Part shown: one piece after another, positions 20,936 to 31,900 of the stretch
Layout: the number at the start of each line of letters is the position of its first letter
How positions within the stretch are numbered: the stretch's first letter is position 1
Assembly: GCF_000283155.1 (NCBI RefSeq)
Contig: NW_004454240.1
Location: forward strand, 3,200,271-3,264,270
Direction: 5' to 3'
Source of the DNA: Ceratotherium simum simum
Lineage: Eukaryota > Chordata > Mammalia > Perissodactyla > Rhinocerotidae
Length of the DNA: 64,000 nt
Program-made: the position numbers and the translations under genes
The notes under the pieces: generated by a model
Told to the model about the DNA's origin: nothing
Databases searched by the model: none
The model's input: only the letters and a program-made list of their open reading frames with translations

Positions 20936-21587
20936 TGTCCGGGAAGAGGGAAAATCCCCCTCTACCCTTTCCCTTAAGGTTCTTCTGGCTGGCCAAATAA
21001 TTAAAAGACAGGTTAGCAGGAGAAAATAATACCAAGTTTAATAACAGGTATACATGTGAGAAACCAGGGAAACTGAGTTTCTCAACAAAATGGCCAAAGC
21101 CACCACCTTAAATACCATCTTTAGCTCAAGACAATGGAGGATATTGGAGGTAATAGGAAGGCAGAGGGGAGGAAGACAGAAATCACAGTAATCAAAAGTA
21201 TGCAGATTTAAGTCCTTTCCTTCCATACTGAAAAGAGTTTACAGAGATAAGGCCACCCCCTCTTCACAGTACGGAGAGGGAGCTACCTTTAAAAATGGAG
21301 ATTTCCCTTGTAAATGTAAGTGTTTGTCTGGCACCTCTTTTCGGGGGCCACCTAGAGAATGTGTCCAGGGAGAGACAGAATTTTGATAAGATGGGCTTGG
21401 TGGTGCCTTTCCTGTTGTAACATCTATTTTACGTTATATTACAGCCATCAGATAGTAGTGACTCCTTCCTGGAACAGATCTTCTGTGTTAAATTCTTTAG
21501 GCAGTTTAGGGGAGGTCAAATGTCCGTCAGAGAAAATAATCAAGGTAAAGAGACATATTTCAGGGTGGCCAGTTTTGATCTCGCACA
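20936..21587 (-). mobile_element. solo LTR, same ERV1-like family, copy 2
   Basis: Perfect CCTG duplication at 20932-20935 and 21588-21591. Ends are TG...CA in the minus orientation, with one change in the otherwise common TGTGGG terminus (plus-strand CTCGCACA). Same ATTAAA signal and R/U5 block as copy 1. 652 bp, no viral genes. The 2.4 kb between copies 1 and 2 is ordinary MIR-bearing DNA, so they are separate insertions and not two ends of one provirus. Confidence 0.88.
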
Positions 21588-21729
21588 CCTGCTTTCCAGT
21601 AGGTCTTCAAATATGTCCCTTATCAGGAAAGCCCAAGAGCAGCTGCTCAGAGAAAGAGAATTATCAGGCAGAGGCAGGCACAGACTTGGAGAGGGTGGCC
21701 TCAGGACAGCAAAAAGACAGGCTCTCTCC

Positions 21730-21930
21730 TCGGAGGCAATGGAGGCAGAAAGTTCTGGGTTCAAATCCCAGCAGCTGTGCTGCTGACACACTGTGTGATC
21801 TCGGACAATTCACTTATCTTTCTGAGGCTAAGTGTCCTCATCTGGAAAATAGATAAAAGAGTCTTTTCACCACAGGATAAAGAAAGGGGTTTGTGAAAGC
21901 ACTTGTTACCATGCTTGGCTCATCAGAGAC
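21730..21930 (+). repeat. MIR SINE
   Basis: AGTTCTGGGTTCAAATCCCA, ATCTCGGACAATTCACTTAT, GGCTAAGTGTCCTCATCTGG and a weak tail. Confidence 0.8.
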
Positions 21931-22134
21931 ACTACAAAATGTGGCTTACTTCCTTCCCCAATCTTCCCTGGCAAACCTTCCCTGCTGCCCTCCTCCTTCC
22001 CTCTCTCCCTCCTTCTTTGGGCTGGGAAAGGCAGCCACAGGCCCGGCGCCTATCAGAAGCATAGGTGGCCAGTTAGGGGGCTAGAGTTCACACTTGGTGC
22101 TTCAGCAGCTACTGAAAGCCTCTTGGGAGCCACA

Positions 22135-22600
22135 CTGGGGAGAGAAAGGGAGAGATGACAGGGGAGGGGGCAGGGCAGAGACAGAGAAAGGTAGACAGAC
22201 ATAGGCGGGAAGAGAAACAGAGAAGCAGAGAGACAAAGAAACGAGAGAGAGGAAAACACACTCAGGGACACAGCCACATGGACGGACCTAGAGAAAGAGA
22301 CAGGTTGGAAGAAAGGCAAACAGAGAGAGAAAGGCACAGGCAGAGGAGTAAAGCCCAGAGACAGGGCAACAGATGCACACAGAGGGAGAAAGAGGAAGGA
22401 GAGAGGCGGACAGAGAGTGGCACTGGGATGGAAAGAGGAACAGAGGCCGACAGAAAGAGTCTGAGACAAAGAGAGAAGGAAACAAAGACAGAAAGGGCGA
22501 TGGAGACCTAGAATGGGAAGGAAGGGAGGAAGGAAGAGAGAGAGAGAGGGAGCAGGGGGAGGGGAGCGGAGGGGAGGGGGAGAGAGTTGTTAGTTGAGGG
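22135..22600 (+). repeat. polypurine (GA-rich) tract, about 460 bp
   Basis: Almost entirely A and G with isolated C, in GAGA, GACAGAG and GGAAGG words, ending in GGGGAGGGGAGCGGAGGGG. Strong strand asymmetry and possible triplex (H-DNA) former. The long charged frames (Arg/Glu/Gln on +, Ser/Leu/Pro on -) are low-complexity shadows. Confidence 0.85.
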
Positions 22601-23625
22601 CTGAGCACAAGGCTGACACAGCACATTCTCTGCACTCTCCTTCTCTCCCTCCCACTGCTGGCCTCCAGCTGCCTCCTCCCCTTTCCTTATCACTGGGCCC
22701 TTGGCTGGGAAAGGGGCCCTGTCACCTGCCTGTTCTGCACATTCTTCTAGGCCACGGTTAGCTAGTGCTCCCCAGCCCCTTCCCCTCCCTCCTCCACCTC
22801 CTTAGCAGCCTAGAGCTCAGGTGGGGAGGAAGCAGGTGACCACCCCAGGGAGAGAGGGTAACATTCCAACTCTTCAGAAGCCTGAAGAGAAGGAGGAAGG
22901 GGGCCAGGGAGGAGGCTGGTCTGCCTCATTCGTTTGCAAGCTCCTGCTGATGCTGTCATCTTCTGGAGGGCTTGTCAGGGTCCCAGGGCTCAGAGGTTCT
23001 GGGCCAGGCCTCAGCCTTTGGCCCACGATTGCTACAGAGAGTCCAGCCCCACCTCTGATGCTTCAGCGGCCCCTGGGAGCTCGAGGTGGCCAGCTCGCAC
23101 TTCCTAAATAGAAGCAGATCCCGTTTTCCACAAACCAGCATCAGTCAGATCTCTACGCCTGGCCTCTGAAGAAGCGGAGAGGGCTCCAAAAAGAGGGGCA
23201 ACTGTAAAGCCAGGCAAACCAAACAGAAGTCAACAAGGCTGCCTTGCTCATGGAGCTGGGTTCTTCAGGAAAATGAACAAGATCTAGGTCCTGGGGGTGT
23301 GTTTCCTTCCCGGGGAGCTCCCTGCCACTCTGCAAAGTTTGGCCCTGGCAGGAGGAGAGAGAGAAAGTCAGGAGGGCACAAAGACTTGGCAAAGGTATCA
23401 GGTGGCTGCTTGGGGTCCTGCTGCTTCGGCCATTAGGAATAGGGGCAAAGGGGCAGCTGCAAGGTCAAGAGGAAGACTGGGCAGAGATAGAGAAGATGAG
23501 AGTCCAACTTTGGCCCTCCCCTGCCTTCCTTTTAGCAGACACTTTGGAGGCCTGAGGAAGGCCGCTGTGGATTTCTGCCCCTCTCTTCCCACTGAGGGGA
23601 AATGACCATCTAGAGAGGGGACAGG
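22601..23625. other. non-repetitive sequence, nothing recognised
   Basis: GC-rich. Several short frames without family motifs. Confidence 0.4.
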
Positions 23626-23629
23626 AGCT

Positions 23630-24125
23630 CACATCCTAGCTAGGAGGATCACTTGAAGAAACTGGAGTTGTTTATCCTGGAAAAGAGAAAACTGTGGGAA
23701 AGAATGGGAGGCACGGTCTCTATTTTCAGAAATCTCAAGAGCTGGCATGGGGCAGAAAATTTACAAAAAAATCTTTGATCTGGATAAAACTCATCGGGTC
23801 CAACCTTGAGGGGAAGGGACCACCGAAAGGCCAGGGAAAACTTGAGGCTGGAGCAGACATCGTGGTGCTCTTTCTAGCATCCCAAGTTGCCTCCCCATCC
23901 GTGAGAGTTTATCAAGCAGAGTAGGCCCAGGGGGAAAGGTACAGGGAGGTGAATTCAGACTATTAATAGAGAATCACTTTCTAACAACCAGAACAGTCCA
24001 AGAAGGGAAAAGTATTGAGCTGCTGGGGGCTGGACATGTGCAAGAAGTCCTTGGCAGGGAATTAGGTGGGAATGGGATGAGATGGCCTTCCAGGTTCCCA
24101 CCAGCCATAACACTCTGATGCTAAA
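23630..24125 (+). repeat. L3/CR1 LINE 3' end
   Basis: GAGGATCACTTGAAGAAACT, GTTTATCCTGGAAAAGAGAA, then AGAATCACTTTCTAACAACC, AGAACAGTCCAAGAAGGG, and the final ATGGCCTTCCAGGTTCCCAC: the terminal order of L3 (C-terminus plus 3' UTR). Strongly decayed. Confidence 0.75.
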
Positions 24126-24469
24126 GTGAGACAGTCAAGAAATGGACCAAGAATGACAGCAGTCCTCTGGGCTGCAAAGAGCTACATGCCAGGGGAATCC
24201 CCTCCTGTCTCTGTGCTTCCATTTCCTCCTTGCCTTAATGCCTGGCTCCCCCTCCCAGAGACCTGGTTCAGATCCCCCAGGGTCTGCTCAGAGCCTAGAA
24301 GAAGCTCACTCAGCTCCTCACCAGTCCTTTCAGTCTGCAGCCTAGAGTTCTGTGGGGCTCAGGCCCTGATTTCTCTGGGTCAGTGTCTGGGGATTTCATT
24401 TAAAGAGGCAGAAGTCAAGGTAGACAGAGTCAGCACAGGGTGGCGCAGGGCTGCTGGTGTGACAAAGCA

Positions 24470-24575
24470 AGTCCATAAGTTGCCTAAAGATGTGGTGAGC
24501 AACTTGTCCCTGGAAGTCTTCGACAAAATGCTGGTTGACCACTTGGTAAAGCACTGTTGAGGAAGTCATGGTGGC
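24470..24575 (+). repeat. L3 LINE fragment
   Basis: TTGCCTAAAGATGTGGTGAG, CTGGAAGTCTTCGACAAAAT and GGTTGACCACTTGGTAAAGC match a short internal stretch of the L3 tail. Confidence 0.62.
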
Positions 24576-25595
24576 CTGAGACTCTGAAATTGGAAGGCTT
24601 GCGGGTCTGTCTGGGCCACACCAAGCAGATGTCTTCTGGGCTGGGGCCAATTGGAAAAATACCCACTGGGCCCAGGCTGGGCCTCTGATCTCAGGGCTGG
24701 CAGCTCCAAGAGGCTCCCACCCCAATTCACCTGCTGAGGCTGACTCCAGTCCAAGCCCAGCCCCATCTCATGTCTGACCAGGTGCAGCAGGGTGGAGCAC
24801 CTGTGTGCAGACCTGAAATGAAGACCATATGGCAGTCTGAACCCCACCCATGCAAGAGGGGCCTGGCAGAGTCTGAGTCCAGAGGAGCCTCTCTCGCCTT
24901 CAGGGCCTCCCCCTGAGTGGGGAAGGAAGGTTTCAGGAGGCCATTTATTTGGGGGCTGTGCAGCCCTTTTTCTAGCTTAGTTTTTCTCTCTTTCTTTCTC
25001 TGAGCTCTGGCCTGGTGGCCCAGGCCCTTTCTGCCTGGTTGGACTGATCCTTTCTTATCTCCGCTCCCATCAACATTCCTCATTCCAGCTTCCCCATCCT
25101 GAGCTTGGACATATACCTGAAGGGCATATCAAAGGCCCACAGCTGCTCTTGTCAGCTCCCATTAGACCTCAGCTGAGAAGGGGAGCCCACCCTGGCAGGC
25201 TGCCCTGGCCCCTTCACCCTGGCTTCCCCATCCTGGGCTTTCAGAGGCAAGCTCGCCCCAAGGTGGCGCCTCCAGGTGCTGAGGGGGCCCTGGCCATGTA
25301 GCCCCTTCCCCCTCCTCTCGTCTCTGAGGAGGAAAGAATGCCTCAGATGCCTGAGTGGGAAGCAGGCCTAGAGCTCCGGACCTGGGTAGGGCCAGTCCCT
25401 GTCCCAGCTGCCCCCGTGGGGGTTCTGCAGGAGGATGTGAGGGCTGAGAAGCCTGTTCTACAACTATGAGGCAGTGCTCACAGGAGCCTCATGGAGTCCT
25501 GGGCTTGCTTCCCAGCCCAATCATGTCAAGGGAGACTTCCAGGCCCTTGGGATCCAGCCCTTGTCTACATCTCCAGCCACGCTGGTCCTCTCTGA
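24576..25595. other. non-repetitive sequence, nothing recognised
   Basis: GC-rich. A minus-strand donor-like string (CAGCAG, GTGAAT) occurs near 24730. No coding motif. Confidence 0.4.
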
Positions 25596-25599
25596 ATTT

Positions 25600-25715
25600 C
25601 CCCAAGCACACATCACATATTTTCCCCACCTCTATGCTTTTGCACTGATTGCCTCATCTGCTTAGAATGCCCTTCTCCGCCTGACAAAATCCTACCCCAC
25701 AGGAAGAAATAGGAT
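25600..25715 (+). repeat. L2 LINE fragment
   Basis: CACCTCTATGCTTTTGCACT, GATTGCCTCATCTGCTTAGA and ATGCCCTTCTCCGCC correspond to the L2 phrase around ...CCTTTGCACATGCTGTTCC. Confidence 0.62.
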
Positions 25716-25759
25716 ACCAAGCTACATATATAGTATGTTACACTTTTTTGTAAGAAAGG

Positions 25760-25980
25760 TATATAATAATGACCTATCCTTGCTGAGCACTTAATATGTT
25801 CCAGACACTATTCTAAGTGCTTTATAACTTACTGAATCTTCATAACAACTCTATAAATGAGGTACCATTATTATCATTACCATGAAGAAAGGGAGGCCCA
25901 GAGAGGTACAGCATCTTGCTCAGTGACACACAGCTAGTAAGTGACCGAGCTGGCTCCAGAGTCCCTGTGTCTCAGGAAGT
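25760..25980 (-). repeat. MIR SINE
   Basis: AATATGTTCCAGACACTATT, CTAAGTGCTTTATAACTTAC, GAGGCCCAGAGAGGTACAGC, ACACAGCTAGTAAGTGACCG, CTGGCTCCAGAGTCC. Well preserved. Confidence 0.87.
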
Positions 25981-26079
25981 GGGAGTAACTTATGTAGCAG
26001 CCAAAGGTGAGGGGCGTCTGCTGGATTTATAGAACTATGAGTCATTCAACCGATCTGCAGCAGGGCAGCCAGGAGTGAG

Positions 26080-26560
26080 GGGTTGAGGAGAGGAGTCGGG
26101 AGAGAGCAGGCTAGAGAAGTAAATAAGGGCCAGGCCCTGCGTTGTGGCTACAGAGTGTGGACTTTATCTTGTAGGCCATGGAGAGTTCCCAGAAGGTTTT
26201 TAAGTGACGAAATCAGATGCGCGCCTCAGAAAGTTCAGTGGGTGTGTGAAGAAGATGAGCTCAGCACGAGTCCTGTTGAATTTGAGGGGCCTGCGGGACA
26301 CTCAAGCTGGGATGGGGCTGATGCTCAGGGGAGAGGGCTGGGCTGGAGGTTTGGGGTGGAGATTATCAGCACTCAGATAGGAGCTAGAGCTGAGAGAAGA
26401 TGAGCTCATGCAGGGAGATTGAGTGGTGCGGAAAAATAGGAGACAAGACCAATCCCTGGGCTTTTCAGCATCTAAGGAATGGGAGAGAAAGAAGAGCCAG
26501 GAAAGGAAACAGAAGAATAGCCAGAGAGTTAGGAGAGAAACCAAGAAAGTGTTGGGGGCG
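26080..26560 (-). repeat. L2 LINE, internal (RT/C-terminal) region
   Basis: Reverse-complement L2 in the correct order: GTGGACTTTATCTTGTAGGC with CCATGGAGAG, AAGGTTTTTAAGTGACG, CAGGGGAGAGGGCTGGGCTG with GAGGTTTGGG, ATTATCAGCACTCAG, CAATCCCTGGGC and CCAGAGAGTTAGGAGAGAAA. Frames across it are decayed transposon coding sequence. Confidence 0.75.
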
Positions 26561-26619
26561 ATCAGTGAACATTTGTTAAATGAACTTGGAATGGGAGTGA
26601 CCAAGGTCAGCTATCAAAA

Positions 26620-26815
26620 TGAACCCCCTGCCAGGGATCAAGCAGAATATTTACAAATACAACACCAGTCATCATAAAGTTTCCCGGGCTGTCCCCAGAG
26701 ATTCTGACTCAGTTGGTCTGGATAGGGCCCCGGGGATCTTCATTTTCGACTAGCATCAAGTGATTCAGGAGCAGACGTCTGTGACATTTGCTTTGAGAAT
26801 TGCTGCTGTCTCAGG
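26620..26815. repeat. MER5-like hAT MITE remnant
   Basis: CCCCAGAGATTCTGACTCAG, TTGGTCTGGATAGGGCCCCG and a closing TTTGCTTTGAGAATTGCTG resemble MER5A/MER20-type MITEs. Left edge unclear. Confidence 0.55.
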
Positions 26816-27384
26816 GGCAGAGAGTGAAAGGCAGAGGGTAGGGAGGATGCTCTGGTCAGCTGCCCCGCAGAAAGAAAGGCAGGATGACTAGCAGTAGTCC
26901 ACCACCCAGCACACTCACACCCCCCAGACCTTTCTCTTAGAACCCAGGTGCACTCCCGGAGCCTAGCCAGGAGTAAACTGAGCCACGGCATGGAAAATAT
27001 GGACCCAAGATATCCGGAGAGGGGGTGGACGGGAAGGGGAATAATGCAAACCATGCAGATCTGCCCGCGAAAGAGCGAGAGAAGGGGGGCCAGGGACTAG
27101 TGAACAGCAAATGAGATAGGAGCTTGCAATGTGATATGGTAGCCCAATAAAGTCTCTCTCTCTCTCTCTCTGTCTCTCTTTCAAGGTCTGCATGGGCCCA
27201 GGCTGTTGCAGCATGGAGTGAAAGCAGAGAACACCCCATCTCCGGCCTCAGCCTGCTGGGACAAAACCTCCAGCATCCTCATTGTCGCATCCTGTTGAGA
27301 AGGAGTGGTACTAGAAATCACTGGGTGTTGCTGCTGGGCTGAGCCGGGGCTGTGAGACAAGCAGCATTCCAGTGTTCTGTGATG
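26816..27384. other. non-repetitive sequence with a (CT)n run
   Basis: CCAATAAAGT is followed by (CT)n at about 27153-27181. Nothing coding. Confidence 0.45.
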
Positions 27385-27388
27385 CAGG

Positions 27389-28049
27389 TGTGGGGGAAGA
27401 GGGAGAATCCCACTCTGCCCTTTCCCTTAAGGTTCTTATGGCTGGCTAAATAATTAACAAGACAGGTTAGCAGGAGAAAATAATACCAAGTTTAATAACA
27501 CGTATACATGGGAGAAACCAGGGACACTGCGTTTCTCAACACAATAGCAGAAATTCTCATCTTAAATACCATCTTCAGCTAAAGACAAAGGAGGATGTTG
27601 GGGGTTGGGGGAGTCAGTTACAGGAGATTACCACTAAAGCACAGTAAACAAGAGTAAGGTTATTATGCAGATTTAAGGCCTCACCTTCCACATTGATAAG
27701 TTTCTAGAAATGAGGTCATACCCCCTCTTCCCAAGACAGAGAGGGAGATACCTTTACAAATGGAGATTGCCCTTATAAATGTAAATGTCTGTCTGGCAAC
27801 TCTTTGCAGGGCCATCTAGAGAATGTGGACAGAAAGACAGAATTTTTGATAAGGTGGGCTTGTTGGTGCCTTTCCTATTGTAACATCTATTTTACATTAT
27901 ATTACAGCCATCAGATAGAACTTCTCCCTGGAACAGGTCTTCTATGTCAAATTCTTTAGGCAGTTAGTGGGGGAGGTCAAATGTCCGTCAGAGAAAACAA
28001 TCAAGGTAAAGAGATATATTTCAGGGTGGCCAAATCTTGATCTCCCACA
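27389..28049 (-). mobile_element. solo LTR, same ERV1-like family, copy 3
   Basis: Perfect CAGG duplication at 27385-27388 and 28050-28053. The termini are the clearest of the three: TGTGGG at one end and CCCACA at the other (plus strand), a perfect 6-bp inverted repeat. Same ATTAAA signal and R/U5 block on the minus strand. 661 bp. The right flank is a MIR copy cut at its B-box region, so the LTR may have landed in that MIR. Confidence 0.9.
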
Positions 28050-28053
28050 CAGG

Positions 28054-28170
28054 CAACCTGGGTTCTAGTCCCAGTGCTGCCACTGATGTGTTGTGTGGTC
28101 TTGGATAAGTCACTCAACCTCTCTGAGCCTCTACTGCTGCATCAGTAGGATAGAGGAGGCAGGGGCTAGA
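28054..28170 (+). repeat. MIR SINE fragment adjoining LTR copy 3
   Basis: AACCTGGGTTCTAGTCCCAG, TTGGATAAGTCACTCAACCT, CTCTGAGCCTC. Begins exactly at the LTR target site. Confidence 0.78.
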
Positions 28171-28269
28171 TGATACGGGATCTTCAAATTCTACTATGTA
28201 GGAGCTTCATGGACTGGTGAATATTCATCTGTTTTGTCCTGACCCCTCTGTAGGGACAAAAAGGGAGTC

Positions 28270-28435
28270 AGCTGGCTTAGCACTTCTTGGGTACTTACTT
28301 TGTGCTTGGGACTGTTCTAAGAGTTTTATCTTTAGTCTCTTGTTTCAGCTTCACAACAGCCCTGTGACGGGGGAATTATGCCCATTTTACAGATGAGGAC
28401 ATTGAGGATTGGGGAACTGGCCATTGAGTCTGGAG
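28270..28435 (-). repeat. MIR SINE
   Basis: CTTGGGTACTTACTTTGTGC, GGGACTGTTCTAAGAGTTTT, CAACAGCCCTGTGACG, CCCATTTTACAGATGAGGAC. Confidence 0.82.
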
Positions 28436-29325
28436 CTTAGAGAAGAAGAGGCATGGTCTCAGCCCCTGTATGTGCTCCCCCAGCGCAATGCATCCTGGGG
28501 ATTCCTGCATCCCATCTTCCCAGTCCCAGAGTTTAACACTCTCCTAGCAGCTTTTGTCTGATGAATCAGTCCATTGTTCTGAGAAGCAGCCCCTCCCCTC
28601 CAAGCCCATAGGTCCATACTTCCCTATGCGAGTTGGACACATGGCCTGCCACGTGGGTAGAGGGGCACGCATGACTTGATAAGGGGCCATCCAGGTCTTT
28701 GAAATGTCCTTTTGACATGCCCAAGGGAGCCAGCAGCCGTGGGGGGCCCTCGGTGTGAGGTCTGGGCACAGGGGTCCTCTCTGCCAGCCTCCCCTTCACC
28801 TTGAGCTATCCCAGGAGTCTAGCTCTCTTGACGGGGATCCTCTTAGTGAACCTAATGATTTCCAGGTGGGAGTGGAGGACCCAGGGCAGAGGCCAACAGG
28901 ACCCCACCTCACTCCAGCTCTAATTGGCTTCCTGGCAACCTGGGGATGGCTGCCCACTCCGAGCTAGGCCTGGCTTCTCTCAAAGCAGGACACTTGCCTG
29001 CCCATCCAAACCCAGCCAGCCCCTCTATCCCCCTGACAAACCCTTCCCCATAGGCTTTCCACCAAGGGAAAGGAGACCCATGACCTAGCTCTGGGGTCCT
29101 CCCTGGGACATGGGCCCTGGCCCAGGTTTCTGGGCAGCCAACAGGATTCCAGGGGCTTGGCTGCCCCTGTAGGGAGCCCCCTACTCAAAGCCACACCTGA
29201 TAGCCTGGATGGGCATAAGGATGAGATGTGGGGCTGCCCAAAGTCAGGCCCCTTTCCTCCCTTCTCCCTGGGACCCCTGCTCTCACGGCCCCTCCTCCCT
29301 CCTCTTGTACAAATCCCCAAGGTCT
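28436..29325. other. non-repetitive sequence, nothing recognised
   Basis: GC-rich. No coding motif or known repeat. Confidence 0.4.
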
Positions 29326-29329
29326 TCTG

Positions 29330-29440
29330 AGACCCAAATTAGGGCTTGATTCCTATAAACTCACTGGTTGACCTTGCTCAAGTCATTGGCCCCTCTTCAG
29401 GTCTCAGTGTCCTTTCTAGCTGGGACATACCATGACTCTC
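29330..29440 (+). repeat. MIR SINE fragment
   Basis: TTGACCTTGCTCAAGTCATT, GGCCCCTCTTCAGGTCTCAG. Short and diverged. Confidence 0.5.
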
Positions 29441-29479
29441 ACAGTCTACTCTTCTTGAGTGACTCTGTGGGTGTTACTT

Positions 29480-29855
29480 CTCTCTGCAACCAAAGGAAAG
29501 TAGATTCCCTGTCACCTGCAAAAATCAAGTCTCAATTCCTTAGCTTGGTATCCAAGTCCTTTGACCATTGGGCCCTACTTCTCTTCCACAAAGACTATAG
29601 TCGCCTTGGACTCCTCACTATTCCTAGAGCACACCAGGCCTTCTCCCATGGCGGCACTTTTGCTTGAGTATTGCCCCTGCTTGTGATGGCTCTTCACTCA
29701 TTCCCATCTCTCCAGCTCTTTGCATCCTCCCAGGTCCAGCTTTGTTTGCAGGGCCATTGTTTGTTCCTGGATTACCTCTGTTCCTGCAGTGCAATATTAG
29801 AATAAGTGTCTCCCAGAGGGCAAGAATAAGTGTTTGTTGAATTGTAAACAAAAGA
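29480..29855 (+). repeat. L2 LINE 3' region
   Basis: GGTATCCAAGTCCTTTGACC, CACACCAGGCCTTCTCCCAT, TCCCAGAGGGCAAGAATAAG and GTGTTTGTTGAATTG. L2 order from C-terminus to tail, diverged. Confidence 0.6.
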
Positions 29856-29964
29856 AATACCTATGATTGACTTCCTTCACACAGGGCCTCCCCCCTTCCA
29901 CAAAGACAGTGCAGCTAAGTGTGCATTCACACCTCATTAACTATTTAACAGAAAAGTCCAGGCT

Positions 29965-30080
29965 GTAGGAAGTGCTGATGATGTGAGTTAGAGGATCCAG
30001 GCAATGCCACTAACTCACTGTATGGGTGACCTTGGGCAAGTCACTTTCTCTCTCAGAGCCTCAGTGTCTTGTCTGACAGG
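29965..30080 (+). repeat. MIR SINE fragment
   Basis: GGGTGACCTTGGGCAAGTCA, CTTTCTCTCTCAGAGCCTCA. Confidence 0.78.
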
Positions 30081-30350
30081 TGGTGTAGCAAAGTGGTTAC
30101 ACTCACAGGTTCTAGAGCTAGAATGCCTAGGGCCAAACCACACCTTTGCCATGTACTAGTTCTATGATCTTGGGCAAGTTACTTAACCTCTTTGACCTTC
30201 AGTTTTCTCATCTCTAAAAATGGGGAAAATAATGGTACCTGTTTGTTAGTGTTGTAAGAATTAAGTGAATTAATAAATGCAAAATACTCAGAGCTATGGT
30301 AAGTCCTTGAAAAGTGCTAGCTGCCATTATGATTAATCATATTATTAACT
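30081..30350 (+). repeat. MIR SINE, full length, in tandem with the previous one
   Basis: GTGTAGCAAAGTGGTTACAC head, ATGATCTTGGGCAAGTTACT core, TGGGGAAAATAATGGTACCT, GAATTAAGTGAATTAATAAA and an AT-rich tail. Confidence 0.9.
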
Positions 30351-30654
30351 GTCAAATGGGGCCCAGGGTGCTCGGCAGGTGGGGTAGGAGCAGGGATTAA
30401 AGAAATGAGCGGGCAGAGAAAGCCCTCTTGATGTTGTGAACTGGACCACACGGCACGAATGTGAGTCATCACATGGTAATAGGCAAATTGGGTTTCCTCT
30501 GCGATGGAGCAATCTAGCAGGCATGGTGTTAGTGTGTGCAGTTGGCCCGTCTGCATGTTCCCAGGGTTTGCAGTCTCCTTGTGAAAATGAACTCAGAGGA
30601 ACTCCCAGGCTGGGCAAATGCACAGAGCCTCAGCCACTGGTCCAGCAGTTCACA

Positions 30655-30855
30655 AGGTCTCATGGACTTTCCCAACCATTCTCTCCTTTGATCTTTACAA
30701 CAGCCCTAGCCAGGAGGCAGGGAAGAGATTGGGAAGCTAATTTTTCTGATGATAAAAGTGGGGTTCACAGGAAAGGAAAGTGACTTGCCTAAGGTCACAC
30801 AGCTAAAAATGGTCAAGGACTTGAGCCCAGATCTTCTGAGCCCTGGCATCTAGAG
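30655..30855 (-). repeat. MIR SINE
   Basis: ATCTTTACAACAGCCCTAGC, AAAGTGACTTGCCTAAGGTC, ACACAGCTAAAAATGG, TTGAGCCCAGATCTTCTGAG. Confidence 0.83.
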
Positions 30856-30909
30856 CTGGAAGGACAGAATCTCTCTTACTTATCTCTCTGCTCCCTCTGC
30901 CTGTGCTGA

Positions 30910-31110
30910 ATTCCCTCCTATTCAGCAGATACGCCTGTGCCAAGCCCAGTGCAGGGCACCAAAGACCCAGTGTTGAAACCATACAGCCTCTGCCCTTGCC
31001 ATCTAAGGGCTACAGATGCCAGAACTCCTTGGTCCAAGGAGGCAAGAATTGCTAAGAACTGCAATGGAGTCACATACCAAGTGTGGCAGGAGCATAAAGG
31101 AGGGAAGGCT
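30910..31110 (-). repeat. L2 LINE tail
   Basis: TTCAGCAGATACGCCTGTGC, CAAGCCCAGTGCAGGGCACC, ACAGCCTCTGCCCTTGCCAT resemble the inverted L2 end. Diverged. Confidence 0.55.
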
Positions 31111-31745
31111 AATGGCATTTGAGGGGCAGAAGGAGGCGGGGGCCTGAGGGAGAGAGGATGGAGGCAGAGGAGAGATGCAGCCAAAAGAGTGGGCCAAGCT
31201 CCTGAGCTGGCAGCAAGGGGTTTAGCCTGGAGAGGGAGTGGCCCAGCTGCAGATGGTGTCTTAGCCCAAGTGCTGGCCTCTCATTGATGGATGAGCTGGC
31301 ATAATGCCACCAGTCCTTTTGCCTGGGTTCTCTCTTCCCTGCCTTGGCCACAGCGATAAGTAGGACAGAGAGCTCTTAGCAGAAATGTACCCTCACTGGG
31401 TTTCTGCATGGAACAGGTAAGGAAGAGTGGCAAGAAACCAGGATAGGGTAACTAGCTAGAGCAGGGACAACATCTAGACCGGGTGAGGCTGAGTCATCTT
31501 AGCTTTTGGGGGTCACAGTGGAGTCTCTGCTCCCAGCCCCTGAGCTCCTCAGTGATTCCCAGGCATGCAGATTTGACAAGGGAGAGGCTTGACCTAGTCA
31601 GGTTGCTGGCGTGTGTTGGGCACAGAGCCCAGGTGTCAGAGATCATGCAGAGCAGGCAGGCATCCTGGGGTAGGGGGTCTGAGTCATCAAATCTAAGCAA
31701 TCGAGAGCAAACCCACTCCCAATCCTGAGTTCTTAACCGCACGGA
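31111..31745. other. non-repetitive sequence, nothing recognised
   Basis: GC-rich. No coding motif. Confidence 0.4.
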
Positions 31746-31749
31746 CGCT

Positions 31750-31900
31750 TATTCTTGCCACTTGACATTCATTATCTCAATGCGTCCTCACACTAACCCT
31801 GTGACTTACACCACCCATGTTGCACAGAAGGCTCAGCAGGAAGGGACCTGCCTCAGGTCACGTAGAAGTAAGCTGCGGCCTGTGTTCCTCCCACTCCTCG
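31750..31900 (-). repeat. MIR SINE fragment
   Basis: CATTATCTCAATGCGTCCTC, ACACTAACCCTGTGAC, TTGCACAGAAGGCTCAGC, TGCCTCAGGTCACGTAG. Confidence 0.65.

Noticed and set aside
17756..21591. A provirus bounded by LTR copies 1 and 2
   Set aside because: The DNA between them holds MIR, MIR3 and a TCC repeat, no gag/pol/env traces, and each LTR has its own target duplication.
22053..22635. Long Arg/Glu-rich and Ser/Leu-rich frames on both strands
   Set aside because: Products of the polypurine tract. A real gene would not be open with equal length on both strands.
24126..24560. 144-codon plus-strand frame
   Set aside because: Its 3' part is L3 LINE sequence and the rest shows no coding signature.
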